64,000 nucleotides of DNA from DATDDB01 sp036524005 (GCA_036524005.1 DATDDB010000094.1:1-64000); one strand, 5' to 3'; shown: positions 46,343 through 58,064, numbered from the stretch's first letter. Translations and numbers: made by a program. Notes: generated by a model from the letters alone, not told the origin.

Positions 46343-46567
46343 CTACTCCTTCTTGAGCTTATCCTGCAGCGCTTCCCCGGTTCTTTCCAGCGCCTTGCCG
46401 CCCTGCTCCAGGGTTTGTCCGCTCAGGCGCTTGATCCGGTCGGCCAGCGACTCATGCTCGAAAGGATTCGACAACAGCGGTTTGTCGCGCCCGTAATTGA
46501 AGCCCAGCCCGAAGCCGATGGCCAGGCCGATTGCAATGCTGATCAGGACTGTCTTGGATTGCTTCAT
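46343..46567 (-). CDS. Small membrane-anchored protein of unknown function
   Basis: 74 residues: KTVLISIAIGLAIGFGLGFNYG is an N-terminal helix with a glycine pattern, followed by an amphipathic charged tail (LADRIKRLSGQTLEQGGKALERTGEALQDKLKKE). It lies 12 bases upstream of the HhH lipoprotein gene and probably shares its transcript. No known family recognised. Confidence 0.65.
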   Translation of the reverse strand: MKQSKTVLISIAIGLAIGFGLGFNYGRDKPLLSNPFEHESLADRIKRLSGQTLEQGGKALERTGEALQDKLKKE

Positions 46568-46646
46568 TTTGCGTCTCCCATTGAGTGCCGATTGGTGGTA
46601 AAAAGGCCTATCCCATTACAAAGCATGGCGACAGAAATCGTAGCGA

Positions 46647-46810
46647 GCGAGCCGGTAGCGGGGGCGCCCGGAGCGCAGGTACCGGAGTGTACACGCAGTC
46701 TGCCGCTTCCCGGCCCCGGATACCGGCACCGCGCTGCGTGTGTTGTTGGGGCTTTAGCCCCATACAACCACGGCGCACCCCTTGCGGGTGCAACCCCGCT
46801 ACCGGCTTGC
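46647..46810. repeat. 164-bp inverted-repeat element carrying copy A of the 62-bp repeat
   Basis: GCCGGTAGCGGGG (46651-46663) and CCCCGCTACCGGC (46794-46806) are a perfect 13-bp inverted repeat; pairing extends to GCGA/TTGC outside with one wobble. The inside holds GTGTACAC and the repeat at 46736-46797. No reading frame looks coding. Confidence 0.65.
46736..46797 (-). repeat. 62-bp palindromic repeat, copy A
   Basis: It matches 57466-57527 in reverse complement at 60 of 62 positions. It contains two hairpins: GGGGCT/AGCCCC flanked by TTGT/ACAA, and GCACCC/GGGTGC around a short loop. The two differences from copy B are the two partners of one base pair in the second hairpin. Confidence 0.85.
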
Positions 46811-46836
46811 GCAGTAGATTTATGCGCCATGCGCCC

Positions 46837-48000
46837 TCAGGGCGCAGGCTTAACCTTCGCCCCCGCCTTCACCCCGGGGCGATCGAGCGAAAGCACGATG
46901 CGGTCGCCCTCGCTCAGCCCCCCGGTGATTTCGGTCTGGTCCCAGTTGGCCAGGCCGGTTTGCACGGTGCGCTCTTCGAGCATGCCGTCGTTGCGGTAGT
47001 ACAGCACCTTCTTGCCTTCGAGCAGGGTCTGGGTGGGTATGCGCAGCACGTTGTCGCGCTTGTCGTACACGATTTCGACGTCGGCGCTGTAGCCGATCAG
47101 CAGGTTCACGTTGTCAGGGATTGCCGCGAACTCGACTTCCACCTCGACCGTGCGCGCCTGTTTCTCGATTTCCATCACGTACGGCGCGATGCGCCTGACC
47201 TTGCCCGGAAACACCTTGCCCTTGATCGCGTCCAGCGTGATGCGCGCGGTTTGCCCCACCCTGACGTGCGAGGCATCCACTTCATCGATCGGCGCGCTGA
47301 CATACATGCAGCTGTTGTCTATCAGGTCGATCGCGGGGAGCGTGGGTATGCCGGGCGGCGATGGCGTGGAAAATTCGCCCAGTTCGCCGCTGATGTCGGC
47401 CACCACGCCCGCGAACGGGGCGCGCAGGGTCATGCGCTCCAGTTCGGCGCGCGCCGCTTCGATGCGCGCGCGGCCCTGGTCTATCTGGCTGCGCGCAGAC
47501 TCACAGCCCGCGCGCGCCACCTTGGCCGCGGAATCCTTCTGGTCCAGCCCCTCCGGAGAGATGAATCCCTGTGTCCGAAGCTGGTGCGCACGCACCGCCT
47601 CCTTCTCCGCCAGGTCGGCCTGGATGCAGGCCTGCTGCATCTGGGTCTGTGCGGTCTTGAGCTGTTCCTGCGCCAGCCGGTCCTGCGCCTGCAAGTCCTC
47701 GCTCCACAGCCGCAGCAGCACCTGCCCCTTCTCCACGCGCTGCCCCTTCTTTACCAGCAACTGCGAAATCTTCCCGCCCGCGGACGGCGCCATCTTGGCG
47801 CGGCGGCAGGCCTTCACCGTGCCAGCACGGGTATTGTTCACCGTCGCCTCCACCGTGCCGCGCGCCACGGTCGTCAGCACAGCCTCCACCGGCGGCGTGC
47901 GCGTGGCAAACCCTATGGTGACCGCCGCCAGAACGATGACGCCTGCGGCAATCGCCACCTTGCGGGACAGCATGCGCTGGATGAGTTGCGGAACGGGCAT
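46837..48000 (-). CDS. MacA/HlyD-type periplasmic adaptor (membrane fusion protein)
   Basis: 387 residues. N-terminal helix (KVAIAAGVIVLAAVTIGF), lipoyl half-motifs (KMAPSAGGKISQLLVKKGQRVEKGQVLLRL and MTLRAPFAGVVADISGELGEF) around a long coiled coil (DRLAQEQLKTAQTQMQQACIQADLAEKEAVRAHQL), then beta-barrel and membrane-proximal domains. It would bridge an inner membrane pump to an outer membrane channel. Its likely partner is the MacB-like ABC system at 55.5-59.3 kb, which lacks an adaptor of its own; the two are on opposite strands 7.5 kb apart. No outer membrane channel gene is in view. Confidence 0.88.
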   Translation of the reverse strand: MPVPQLIQRMLSRKVAIAAGVIVLAAVTIGFATRTPPVEAVLTTVARGTVEATVNNTRAGTVKACRRAKMAPSAGGKISQLLVKKGQRVEKGQVLLRLWSEDLQAQDRLAQEQLKTAQTQMQQACIQADLAEKEAVRAHQLRTQGFISPEGLDQKDSAAKVARAGCESARSQIDQGRARIEAARAELERMTLRAPFAGVVADISGELGEFSTPSPPGIPTLPAIDLIDNSCMYVSAPIDEVDASHVRVGQTARITLDAIKGKVFPGKVRRIAPYVMEIEKQARTVEVEVEFAAIPDNVNLLIGYSADVEIVYDKRDNVLRIPTQTLLEGKKVLYYRNDGMLEERTVQTGLANWDQTEITGGLSEGDRIVLSLDRPGVKAGAKVKPAP

Positions 48001-48020
48001 TCGATCTCCTGTTGGTGCGG

Positions 48021-48047
48021 GATTGTTGTTGGTGAGATTGTTGTTGG
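48021..48047. repeat. Short direct repeat, 12 bp twice
   Basis: GATTGTTGTTGG occurs at 48021-48032 and 48036-48047, separated by TGA, in the leader of the adaptor gene. The rest of the 141-base spacer is G-rich and otherwise unremarkable. Confidence 0.6.
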
Positions 48048-48141
48048 CGCCAGGGTGATACTACTCCAAGGAGAGGGATGGGGGGAAGGTGGGGTTTCCT
48101 CGGTTTTTTGGGGTGAAGGGAGGCGAAGCCCCCGTGCCACC

Positions 48142-49194
48142 CTACGCCACGCCCTGTATCAAGTGCTCCAGGCGGCTGCGCCCCTGCGGCGTGGTCATGA
48201 CCATCAGCACGTCGCCTTCGTGCAAGGCGTGGCTGGTTTCGGGATTGAATACCCAATGCTGACCTTGGCGCACGGCCAGCAATACGTAATGGCGGCTGGC
48301 AAGGTTCAGTACCGACAGCGGCTTGCCCGCGAATTCAGCCGGAATCGAAAATTCTTCCAGACGCAGGGAATCTTCGGTTTTCAGCATTTCGTCGAGGAAC
48401 GAAACGACGTGCGGGCGCACCATGGCCGACACGATGCGCAGGCCGCCGGTGAAGTCCGGCGAGACGATCTCGTCCGCCCCGGCCATGCGCGTCTTCTCGA
48501 CGTTTTTCAGTTCATGGCAGCGCGCCACCACGCGCACGCCGGGGTTGAGCTGCTTGGCGCTGAGGCTGATCACCAGGTTCTGGCTGTCATCCGCCGCCAC
48601 GGCGAAGATGCCGCGGGCGTGCATGATGCCCGCCGCCAGCAGCACATCGTTGTCGGTGGCGTCCGCGTGCATATAGGGCTGTGCCGGGTGCTTCTCCAGA
48701 AACAATTCGAGGTGGGCCAGGTCGGAATCGATCACCACGCACTCGCGCCCGGTCGCCACCAGCTCCGCCGCCACATTGCTGCCGACGCGCCCCACGCCGC
48801 ACACGATATAGTGGCCGCTCATTCTTGAAATTGCCTGCATCATTCTCTTTCTCCGCCATGCCTGGTTGATGTCGCTTTCCAATATCAATGCCGTGACGCT
48901 GGAGAACATATACGTCATGGTGCCGATGCCCAGCGTCGCGATGATTACCGTGAACAGCCTGCCCCCCGGATCATGCGAGAGATCCACGACCTCGTTGTAG
49001 CCTATGGTGGCCACGGTGATGAAGGTCATATAAAAGCAGTCCATCCAGGTGTACTGGGAGCCGCCGATGAGGCGGTACCCCACCGTGCCGATGAGCATGA
49101 CCAGCGCCATGGCAAGCGCAGCCCAGAACAGGCTGCGGTAGGGGCGCAGGGGGGAGGATTCGACCAGCTTCATTGATCCCGCGTCCGGCTTCAC
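48142..49194 (-). CDS. Two-helix potassium channel with TrkA-N (RCK) domain
   Basis: 350 residues. First helix LFWAALAMALVMLIGTVGY, pore segment CFYMTFITVATIGYNEVVDL, second helix LFTVIIATLGIGTMTYMF, then an RCK domain (GHYIVCGVGRVGSNVAAELVATG, Rossmann GxGxxG) and a TrkA-C domain (RLEEFSIPAEFAGKPLSVLNLA). The filter reads TIGYN where channels usually have TxGYG. The GTG start overlaps the def stop (GTGA); an ATG seven codons later is an alternative. Likely regulates K+ flux in response to nucleotide or ion binding. Confidence 0.9.
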   Translation of the reverse strand: MKPDAGSMKLVESSPLRPYRSLFWAALAMALVMLIGTVGYRLIGGSQYTWMDCFYMTFITVATIGYNEVVDLSHDPGGRLFTVIIATLGIGTMTYMFSSVTALILESDINQAWRRKRMMQAISRMSGHYIVCGVGRVGSNVAAELVATGRECVVIDSDLAHLELFLEKHPAQPYMHADATDNDVLLAAGIMHARGIFAVAADDSQNLVISLSAKQLNPGVRVVARCHELKNVEKTRMAGADEIVSPDFTGGLRIVSAMVRPHVVSFLDEMLKTEDSLRLEEFSIPAEFAGKPLSVLNLASRHYVLLAVRQGQHWVFNPETSHALHEGDVLMVMTTPQGRSRLEHLIQGVA

Positions 49195-49724
49195 TCTTCA
49201 GGAATCTTGCGCTCCGGGAACAGCACGTCGTTGAACCCGAAGCACTTGAAATCGCGGATGCGCATCGGATAAAGAATGCCGTCCAGGTGGTCGCATTCAT
49301 GCTGCACCACGCGCGCATGGAAGCCGCTGACCGTGCGGTCTATCGCATTGCCCTGCTCATCCAGGCCCTGATAGCGGATGGTCTTGTGGCGCGGCACCAT
49401 GCCGCGCAGGCCGGGCACGCTGAGACAGCCCTCCCAGTCCTCCTCCATGTCGCCGCCGAACGGCGTGATGAACGGATTGATCAGCACGGTTTCGGGCACC
49501 AGCTCGGCATCGGGGTAGCGCGGGTTGGCTTCCACGCCAAATATCACCACCCGCAGGTTCACCCCGATCTGCGGCGCGGCGAGTCCCACGCCGTCGTGCT
49601 CAAACATGGTATCGCGCATGTCGGCCAGAAGCGCCTTCAGCTCCGGCGTGCCGAATGCGGTCACCGGCTCCGCCTGGCGCAGCAGGCGCGCATCCCCCAT
49701 GCGCAATATCGTCCTACTCGCCAT
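49191..49724 (-). CDS. def: Peptide deformylase
   Basis: A 177-residue metalloenzyme with the three PDF motifs: GVGLAAPQIG, EGCLSVPG and HECDHLDG. It removes the formyl group from nascent N-terminal methionine. This copy is not beside fmt, and the sequence (GGDMEEDWEGCLSVPG, GFNDVLFPE) suggests it may be the second paralogue that many proteobacteria carry. It overlaps the upstream phosphorylase gene by 11 bases. Confidence 0.94.
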   Translation of the reverse strand: MASRTILRMGDARLLRQAEPVTAFGTPELKALLADMRDTMFEHDGVGLAAPQIGVNLRVVIFGVEANPRYPDAELVPETVLINPFITPFGGDMEEDWEGCLSVPGLRGMVPRHKTIRYQGLDEQGNAIDRTVSGFHARVVQHECDHLDGILYPMRIRDFKCFGFNDVLFPERKIPEE

Positions 49725-50475
49725 CGCTCGACACTCCTTCGAGTTCCACCAGATTCTCCAGCAGGCTGCGCACCTTTTCCATGGCGGGCGGAATGATCTC
49801 TGCCACGTCCTCCAGGCGCACCCCGTCCCGGCTGGAGCGGCGCCCGGCAGCGTCGTTCACCACCACCGCAATGGAGGCGTAGTCCAGCCCCAGTTCGCGC
49901 GCCAGCACCGCTTCCGGCATGCCGGACATGCCGACCATGTCGGCGCCGTCGCGCTCGTAACGGTTGATTTCGGCCTTGGTCTCCAGGCGCGGCCCTTGTG
50001 CCGCGGCATATACGCCGCCATCGCGGCAAGGCACGCCTGCGCGCTTGGCTGCCTCCAGGATCTGTAGGCGCAATGCCGGGGTATAGGGGTAGGTGAAGTC
50101 TATGTGCATCTCGGATCGCTCCAGCCCCTCAAAATAGGAGAAGTCGCGGCCATAGGTGTAATCAATGATCTGGTCCGGGATGACGATGACCCCGGGGGTG
50201 AATTCATCGCCGATGCCGCCCACCGAAGTCACGGAAACCACGTGCGTGGCGCCGGCGTCGCGCAATACCGACATGTTGGCGCGGTAATTCACGCGGTGCG
50301 GCGGGATGGTATGTCCATAGCCGTGGCGTGCCAGGAAAACGACCTCCTGCTGCCGCAGCATGCCGAAGGTCAGCGCGCCGGAAGGCTCGCCATAGGGAGT
50401 GCGCATCACCTGCCGGTGGGTAATTTCAAGATTGGCCAGGTTCGTCAGGCCGGTTCCGCCGATAATTGCCAACAT
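49714..50475 (-). CDS. S-methyl-5'-thioinosine / thioadenosine phosphorylase
   Basis: A 253-residue PNP/MTAP family protein. LAIIGGTGLTNL, FLARHGYGHTIPPHRVNYRAN, VTSVGGIG and ADMVGMSGMPEAVLARELGLDYA match the MTAP/MTIP group. The MSGMPEA segment and overall length resemble the methylthioinosine-preferring enzymes of Pseudomonas, but base specificity cannot be settled by eye. It salvages the nucleoside left by polyamine or quorum-signal synthesis. Divergent from the mgtA-like gene. Confidence 0.88.
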   Translation of the reverse strand: MLAIIGGTGLTNLANLEITHRQVMRTPYGEPSGALTFGMLRQQEVVFLARHGYGHTIPPHRVNYRANMSVLRDAGATHVVSVTSVGGIGDEFTPGVIVIPDQIIDYTYGRDFSYFEGLERSEMHIDFTYPYTPALRLQILEAAKRAGVPCRDGGVYAAAQGPRLETKAEINRYERDGADMVGMSGMPEAVLARELGLDYASIAVVVNDAAGRRSSRDGVRLEDVAEIIPPAMEKVRSLLENLVELEGVSSDGE

Positions 50476-50646
50476 TTATGTATTGCCCGTAAGTTATCAG
50501 TAATGTTTCTTTTGGGCTAATTGTAACCTGTGTAACCCGTGTTCGGCTGAGCCTTCATTACCATGGCATTCTGGCCGCGCCCGTATTATCATGCGCCGCC
50601 GCCATGCCTATCGCAGATGGCGGGAAAACCGGACCGGGAAAACGGC

Positions 50647-53411
<2,765 letters not shown>

Positions 53412-53412
<1 letters not shown>

Positions 53413-54074
53413 TGAAACTGCTGCTGGCAGAGGACGACGCCATCCTGAGAGACGGCCTGGTCCGCTCCCTGCAGCAGGCGGGCTATGCCGTGGACAGCAC
53501 GGCGAACGGCGTGGATGCCAACCACATGCTTGCGCTGCAGGGCTATGATCTCGTCATTCTCGACCTGGGCTTGCAGTCGCGCGACGGGCTGGAGGTGCTG
53601 GGCAAATTCAGGGTGCACAACAAGTCCACGCCGGTTTTGATCATCACCGCGCGCGATTCGGTTAACGACCGCGTCTCCGGCCTGGACCTGGGCGCCGACG
53701 ATTACCTGACCAAGCCGTTCGACCTGGCGGAATTCGAGGCGCGCGTGCGCGCCCTGCTGCGGCGCGGGGCGGGCACCTTGGGCAGCCAGTTGTCCATGGG
53801 CAACCTCAGGCTGGACCTGAACGGACGGCGCGCCTACCTGGCCGACGAAGCGCTGGATCTGTCCGCGCGCGAGCTGGGCGTGCTGGAAATCCTGATGCTG
53901 CGCGCGGGCCAGGTGGTGAACAAGGAGCAACTGGCGGAAAAGCTGACCAGTTGGGACGACGAAATCGGGGCAAACGCAATCGAGGTTTACGTGCACCGGC
54001 TCAGGAAAAAACTGGAGCATGCGGACATCTCGATCAAGACCGTCAGGGGCCTGGGCTACCTGCTGGAAAAATGA
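53412..54074 (+). CDS. OmpR/PhoB family response regulator
   Basis: 220 residues. A receiver domain (LLLAEDDAILRDGL, phospho-acceptor Asp51 in VILDLGL, conserved Thr/Lys in IITARD and YLTKPFD) and a winged-helix DNA-binding domain (LDLSARELGVLEILMLRAGQVVNKEQL...EVYVHRLRKKLEH...IKTVRGLGYLL). It is closest in look to the QseB/PmrA/TctD subgroup. Its start overlaps the mgtA stop (TAATG) and its kinase follows after 40 bases. Confidence 0.95.
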
Positions 54075-54114
54075 ATCCGCCCGCCGCGCGCAAACCGCAC
54101 TCAACCGGACAACC

Positions 54115-55485
54115 ATGAGCCATCCCGCCTCCCTGCAACGGCAATTGATCGGCTGGCTGCTGCTGCCCTTTCTGGCCATCTGGCTCACCGGCGGCTTCAT
54201 GTCCTACATGATCGCGGTGCGCTTTGCCGACCTGGCCCATGACCGCGGCCTGTTCGATTCCGCGCTGACCCTGGCCAGCCAGGTGAGAAGCGAAAATGGC
54301 GCCATCCTCCTCAGCGATCCCGAAACGGCGCTGAAAATGATCGCGATCGACCCTTACGACAAGATCTATTTCAGAATCAGCGGCCCGGACCACAAAACGG
54401 TCGCGGGACAACCTGAATTGCCGGCGCCGCAGGCGGACGACATTCTGCCGGAAATGCCCTACTACAGCGACGGCTTCATGGAGGGGAGGCATGTGCGCAT
54501 CGCCTCCATCTATCACACCATCCACAGCGGGAAGCAGGGTGCGCTGGTGCTGGTGCAGGTGGCAGAAACATTGAAGAAACGCCGGGTGATGGCGAGCGAA
54601 ATCCTGGCGAGTGTGGCGGTGCCGCAATTGCTGCTGATCTCCCTCGCCCTGGCATTGGGCTGGTTCGGCATCCGGCGCGGCCTCGCATCGCTGGAGCGCA
54701 TCCAGAAAGAGGTGCGTAACCGCTCGCACCTGGATCTAAGCCCGTTGCAGGAGGAAAATGCGCCGCGCGAAGTAGGCGCTCTGGTGCACGCCCTCAATGA
54801 GCTGCTCCACCAGCTGCAGACGGCCATTTCGGCCCAGACGCGCTTCATCGCCAATGCGGCCCACCAGCTGCGCACGCCGCTGGCGGGCATCAAGACCCAG
54901 GCCGAATTCGCCCTGCGCCAGAGCGACCCGGAACTGATCAGGCATTCCCTGCAGCAACTGCACGCCAGCAACGACCGCACCATCCACCTGGTCAACCAGC
55001 TGCTGGCGCTGGCCCGAGCCGAGCCGGGGTGGGAAGCTCCGGTAACAACGCTGGACCTGGTGGCGGTAGCCAGCAAAACCACGAGCGAATGGGTTCCTGC
55101 CGCGCTGAAAAAGAACATCGACCTGGGGTTTGAAGCCGGGCTTGCTGCCGCCCTCTTCCCGGCCAACGAAATGCTGCTGCGCGAAATGCTGAACAACCTG
55201 ATCGACAACGCCATCCGCTACACCCAGCCGGACGGCGAAATCACCGTGCGCATCAGCCAGTCAGACCATCTGTTGACGCTGGCCGTGGAGGACAATGGCC
55301 CCGGCATTCCTCCTCCAGAGCACGAGCGCGTGTTCGAGCGCTTCCACCGCGCGGCGTCACCCGAGGAAAACGGATGCGGACTGGGACTTGCCATCGTGCG
55401 CGAAATAGCGCATCTTCACCATGGCGAGGTTTACCTGGTGGATACGCCCAAAGGCGCGCTGTTCGAGGTGCGCCTGCCGCTGTGA
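54115..55485 (+). CDS. Sensor histidine kinase, TctE/QseC-like
   Basis: 456 residues. An N-terminal helix (LIGWLLLPFLAIWLTGGFMSY) and a second helix (ASVAVPQLLLISLALALGWFGI) enclose a periplasmic sensor region of about 130 residues (2CSK_N-like). Then a HAMP-like linker, the H box with His250 in ANAAHQLRTPLAGIKTQ, N box LNNLIDNAIRYT, G boxes DNGPGIP and GCGLGLAIVREIA. Partner of the preceding regulator. The ligand is unknown; divalent cations are a fair guess from the mgtA link. Confidence 0.93.
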   Translation: MSHPASLQRQLIGWLLLPFLAIWLTGGFMSYMIAVRFADLAHDRGLFDSALTLASQVRSENGAILLSDPETALKMIAIDPYDKIYFRISGPDHKTVAGQPELPAPQADDILPEMPYYSDGFMEGRHVRIASIYHTIHSGKQGALVLVQVAETLKKRRVMASEILASVAVPQLLLISLALALGWFGIRRGLASLERIQKEVRNRSHLDLSPLQEENAPREVGALVHALNELLHQLQTAISAQTRFIANAAHQLRTPLAGIKTQAEFALRQSDPELIRHSLQQLHASNDRTIHLVNQLLALARAEPGWEAPVTTLDLVAVASKTTSEWVPAALKKNIDLGFEAGLAAALFPANEMLLREMLNNLIDNAIRYTQPDGEITVRISQSDHLLTLAVEDNGPGIPPPEHERVFERFHRAASPEENGCGLGLAIVREIAHLHHGEVYLVDTPKGALFEVRLPL

Positions 55486-55529
55486 CGGGCATGTCCGCCC
55501 CATGAAATCAAACAGGTGGAGTTGCAGCA

Positions 55530-56210
55530 ATGATAGAACTGAGCCAAGTCAGCCGGATGTTCACCGTGGGCGACCAGCAGGTGGCCGCGCTGCGCGGCAT
55601 TGATCTGCACATCGCTGCGGGCGATTATGTCTCGGTCATGGGTCCTTCCGGCTCCGGAAAATCCACTCTGCTCAATCTCATCGGCCTGCTCGACCGCCCC
55701 ACTTCCGGCACCTACAAGCTGGATGGCGGCAATGTCACCTCGCTGAACGACGTGCAGCAGGCGCGCGTGCGCAGCGAAAAAATCGGCTTCGTGTTCCAGG
55801 CATTCCACCTGGTGCCCCGCCTCACCGCCGCGATGAACATCGAGCTGCCGATGATACTGGCCGGCGTGCCCGTATCCGAACGCAAGACGCGCGTGGAGAA
55901 ACTGCTGGAGAATTACGGTCTGAAGGAACGCGCCGACCACCGCCCGGACCAGCTCTCCGGCGGACAGCGCCAGCGCGTGGCGATTGCGCGCGCCACCAGC
56001 ATGAACCCCGCCGTGCTGCTGGCCGACGAGCCAACCGGCAACCTGGACCAGACCACCGGCAAGGAAGTGCTGAACCTGCTGGAGCAACTGGTGAAACAAG
56101 GCGTGACCCTCATCATGGTGACACATGACCCGGCGATCGGCGGGCGCGCCGCGCGCCAGATCCACATGGTGGACGGCGAGATCATCAACGAGACGAGGCG
56201 CGGTCCTTGA
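55530..56210 (+). CDS. MacB/LolD-type ABC transporter ATP-binding protein
   Basis: 226 residues. Walker A GPSGSGKST (38-46), Q-loop FQAFHLVPRLTAAMN, signature LSGGQRQRVAIARA, Walker B VLLADEPTGNLD and the switch His in MVTHDPAI. It belongs to the mechanotransmission (type VII) ABC class that works with FtsX-like permeases. The stop overlaps the TTG start of the first permease. The adaptor it would need may be the one at 46837-48000. Confidence 0.94.
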   Translation: MIELSQVSRMFTVGDQQVAALRGIDLHIAAGDYVSVMGPSGSGKSTLLNLIGLLDRPTSGTYKLDGGNVTSLNDVQQARVRSEKIGFVFQAFHLVPRLTAAMNIELPMILAGVPVSERKTRVEKLLENYGLKERADHRPDQLSGGQRQRVAIARATSMNPAVLLADEPTGNLDQTTGKEVLNLLEQLVKQGVTLIMVTHDPAIGGRAARQIHMVDGEIINETRRGP

Positions 56211-57415
56211 GAATTTCCGACATCGCCCATTTCGCCACCGGCAGCCTGCGCGGCAGCCCGGCGCGCACGCTGTTGATGATGCTGGCCATGTCCATCGGCG
56301 TGGCGGCAGTGGTGGTGCTGACGGCGCTGGGCGAAGGCGCGCGCCGCTACGTGGTTGACCAGTTCTCCTCTCTGGGCACCAACCTGGTGATCGTGCTGCC
56401 GGGGCGCACCGAGACGGCGGGCATCAGTCCGGGCATGCTGGTGGGGCAGGTTCCGCGCGAGATCACGCTGGATGATGCGGAAGCCATTCTGCGCAGCCCG
56501 GCCGTCAAGCGCGTTGCGCCGCTTACCATAGGCTCGGCCACGCTTTCGCGCAATGGCTTGAACCGCGAGGTGGTGGTGGCCGGCTCCACTGCCGACATGC
56601 TGGAGGTGCGCCACATGGGCATGGGCAGCGGCAACTTCCTGCCGTCAGGCGACATTCACGACAGCTCCCCGGTATGCGTGCTGGGCGACCAGATGCGGCG
56701 CGACCTGTTCGGCAACGAGCGCGCCGTGGGGCAATGGGTGCGCCTGGGCGACCGGCGCTTCCGCGTGATCGGCGTGCTGGCCGCGCAGGGTGAATCCATG
56801 GGCATGCGCACCGACGAACTGGTGATCATCCCGGTGGCCTCCGCGCACCAGCTGTTCAACACCTCCGGTCTGTTCCGCATCCTGGTGGAAGCGAAGAACC
56901 GCGAATCCATACCGCTGGCCCAGCACGATGCCGAACAGATCATGTTCCAGCGCCACAGCGGCGAGAAGGACGTGACGGTGATCACCCAGGACGCCGTGCT
57001 CGCCACCTTCGACCGGATATTGACTGCGCTTACCATGGCGGTAGGCGGCATCGCTGCCATCAGTCTCGCCGTGGCGGGCGTGCTGATCATGAATGTGATG
57101 CTGATCGCCGTGGCGCAGCGCGTGAAGGAGATCGGCCTGCTCAAGGCGCTGGGCGCGCCGGGCCGCCAGATACGCAACCTGTTTTTTGCCGAGGCGGCGC
57201 TGCTCTCCGGCATAGGCGCCATGGCAGGACTGATCATGGGCTATGCGGGCAGCTTTTTCATCCGCCAGATCTACCCCAGCATTCCCGCCTCCCCCCCATG
57301 GTGGGCGGTGCTCGCGGCCTGCGGCACAGCGCTTGGCACGGGAATACTTTTCAGCGTGTGGCCCGCACGCCGCGCCGCGCGGCTCGATCCGGTGACGGCG
57401 CTGGCGGGGAGGTGA
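56207..57415 (+). CDS. MacB-like FtsX-family ABC permease 1
   Basis: 402 residues from a TTG that overlaps the ATPase stop. An N-terminal helix (LLMMLAMSIGVAAVVVLTALGEGARRY), a large periplasmic MacB_PCD region, then three C-terminal helices with the FtsX domain (AISLAVAGVLIMNVMLIAVAQRVKEIGLLKALGA) and a terminal PARRAARLDPVTAL motif. No ATPase domain is fused, unlike E. coli MacB. The next permease follows only after a 649-base non-coding gap. Confidence 0.92.
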   Translation: MRISDIAHFATGSLRGSPARTLLMMLAMSIGVAAVVVLTALGEGARRYVVDQFSSLGTNLVIVLPGRTETAGISPGMLVGQVPREITLDDAEAILRSPAVKRVAPLTIGSATLSRNGLNREVVVAGSTADMLEVRHMGMGSGNFLPSGDIHDSSPVCVLGDQMRRDLFGNERAVGQWVRLGDRRFRVIGVLAAQGESMGMRTDELVIIPVASAHQLFNTSGLFRILVEAKNRESIPLAQHDAEQIMFQRHSGEKDVTVITQDAVLATFDRILTALTMAVGGIAAISLAVAGVLIMNVMLIAVAQRVKEIGLLKALGAPGRQIRNLFFAEAALLSGIGAMAGLIMGYAGSFFIRQIYPSIPASPPWWAVLAACGTALGTGILFSVWPARRAARLDPVTALAGR

Positions 57416-57465
57416 TTGATATGTCTTTTACATTCAGGTCCGGCTGCTCCCTTCAATTTGTGCCG

Positions 57466-57527
57466 GGGGTTGTACCCGCAAGGGGTACGCCGTGGTTGTA
57501 TGGGGCTAAAGCCCCAACAACACACGC
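57466..57527 (+). repeat. 62-bp palindromic repeat, copy B
   Basis: Reverse complement of 46736-46797 with two changes. Hairpin one is TGGGGC/GCCCCA (57501-57516) with TTGT/ACAA flanks; hairpin two is GTACCC/GGGTAC (57472-57488). In copy A the corresponding pair is GCACCC/GGGTGC, so a T-A pair is replaced by C-G. GCCGGG/CCCGGC close the whole from outside (57462-57535). Confidence 0.85.
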
Positions 57528-57539
57528 TGCCCGGCGGCA

Positions 57540-58003
57540 AGTTACTTTTCTTGTCTTGCCAAGAAAAGTAACCAAAAGAAGTCGCCCCCGGTGCGCCATC
57601 CCTGCGGGATACCCTGCGTTGCTCGGCCGGTCAGGCCTCCTCATAAACTCGCACGACCGGCTGCGCCGACACGTGCTCGAACATATTCGGAGGAATTCCC
57701 CTGCCCAGCCTGTGCTACTCGTTGGCGCACAGGGGAAGGAGCAGCCAGCAATCCCGTTGGGCAAACAGCCCAAATGTAACAACGAAGCTCCCCTTCCCTT
57801 CTGCGCCACTAAAGGTTGGGTGAATCTATCGGGAGGTTTGGGCGAGCACTGTTCGAGCTCCGCAGCGGGGCGCGGGGTGTGCGCCCCGCCAGGGCGAGTT
57901 GCGCAGCCCCCGATGGATGCATCCAACCGAAGGCAGCCGCAGGCTGGCGCAGCAGGGCGTGCTTTCTTTGATTACTTTCTTTACACGAGTAAAGAAAGTA
58001 ATC
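57540..58003. mobile_element. MITE-like element with hairpin-bearing terminal inverted repeats
   Basis: The left end carries GTTACTTTTCTTG / CAAGAAAAGTAAC (57541-57572), a perfect 13-bp hairpin. The right end carries ATTACTTTCTTTAC / GTAAAGAAAGTAAT (57971-58002), a perfect 14-bp hairpin. Read inward, both ends continue alike for about 65 bases (CAAAAGAA..CGCC..TGCGCCA..CC.TGCGG), so they are terminal inverted repeats. GGCA stands directly outside both ends (57536-57539, 58004-58007), a possible target duplication. Inner hairpins include TTGGGC/GCCCAA and GGGGCGC/GCGCCCC. No transposase or believable gene is inside. Confidence 0.7.
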
Positions 58004-58064
58004 GGCATGCGGGGCCGCCCCCCGCGCCCATCCACGAATACCGCCAGCACCCAAGGGAATAAAC

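Noticed and set aside
46585..48828. 747-codon plus-strand frame opposite the adaptor and K+ channel
   Set aside because: Shadow of two clear genes; it also runs through the non-coding repeat at 46.7 kb.
50476..50646. Possible Mg2+ riboswitch or leader peptide before mgtA
   Set aside because: No M-box fold, no proline-rich short frame with ribosome site, and no clear terminator stem were found.
57298..58062. Open frames on both strands inside the 57.4-58.1 kb spacer
   Set aside because: They run through palindromes and repeat DNA, lack ribosome sites and domains, and the same peptide bits recur only because the repeat at 46.7 kb recurs.
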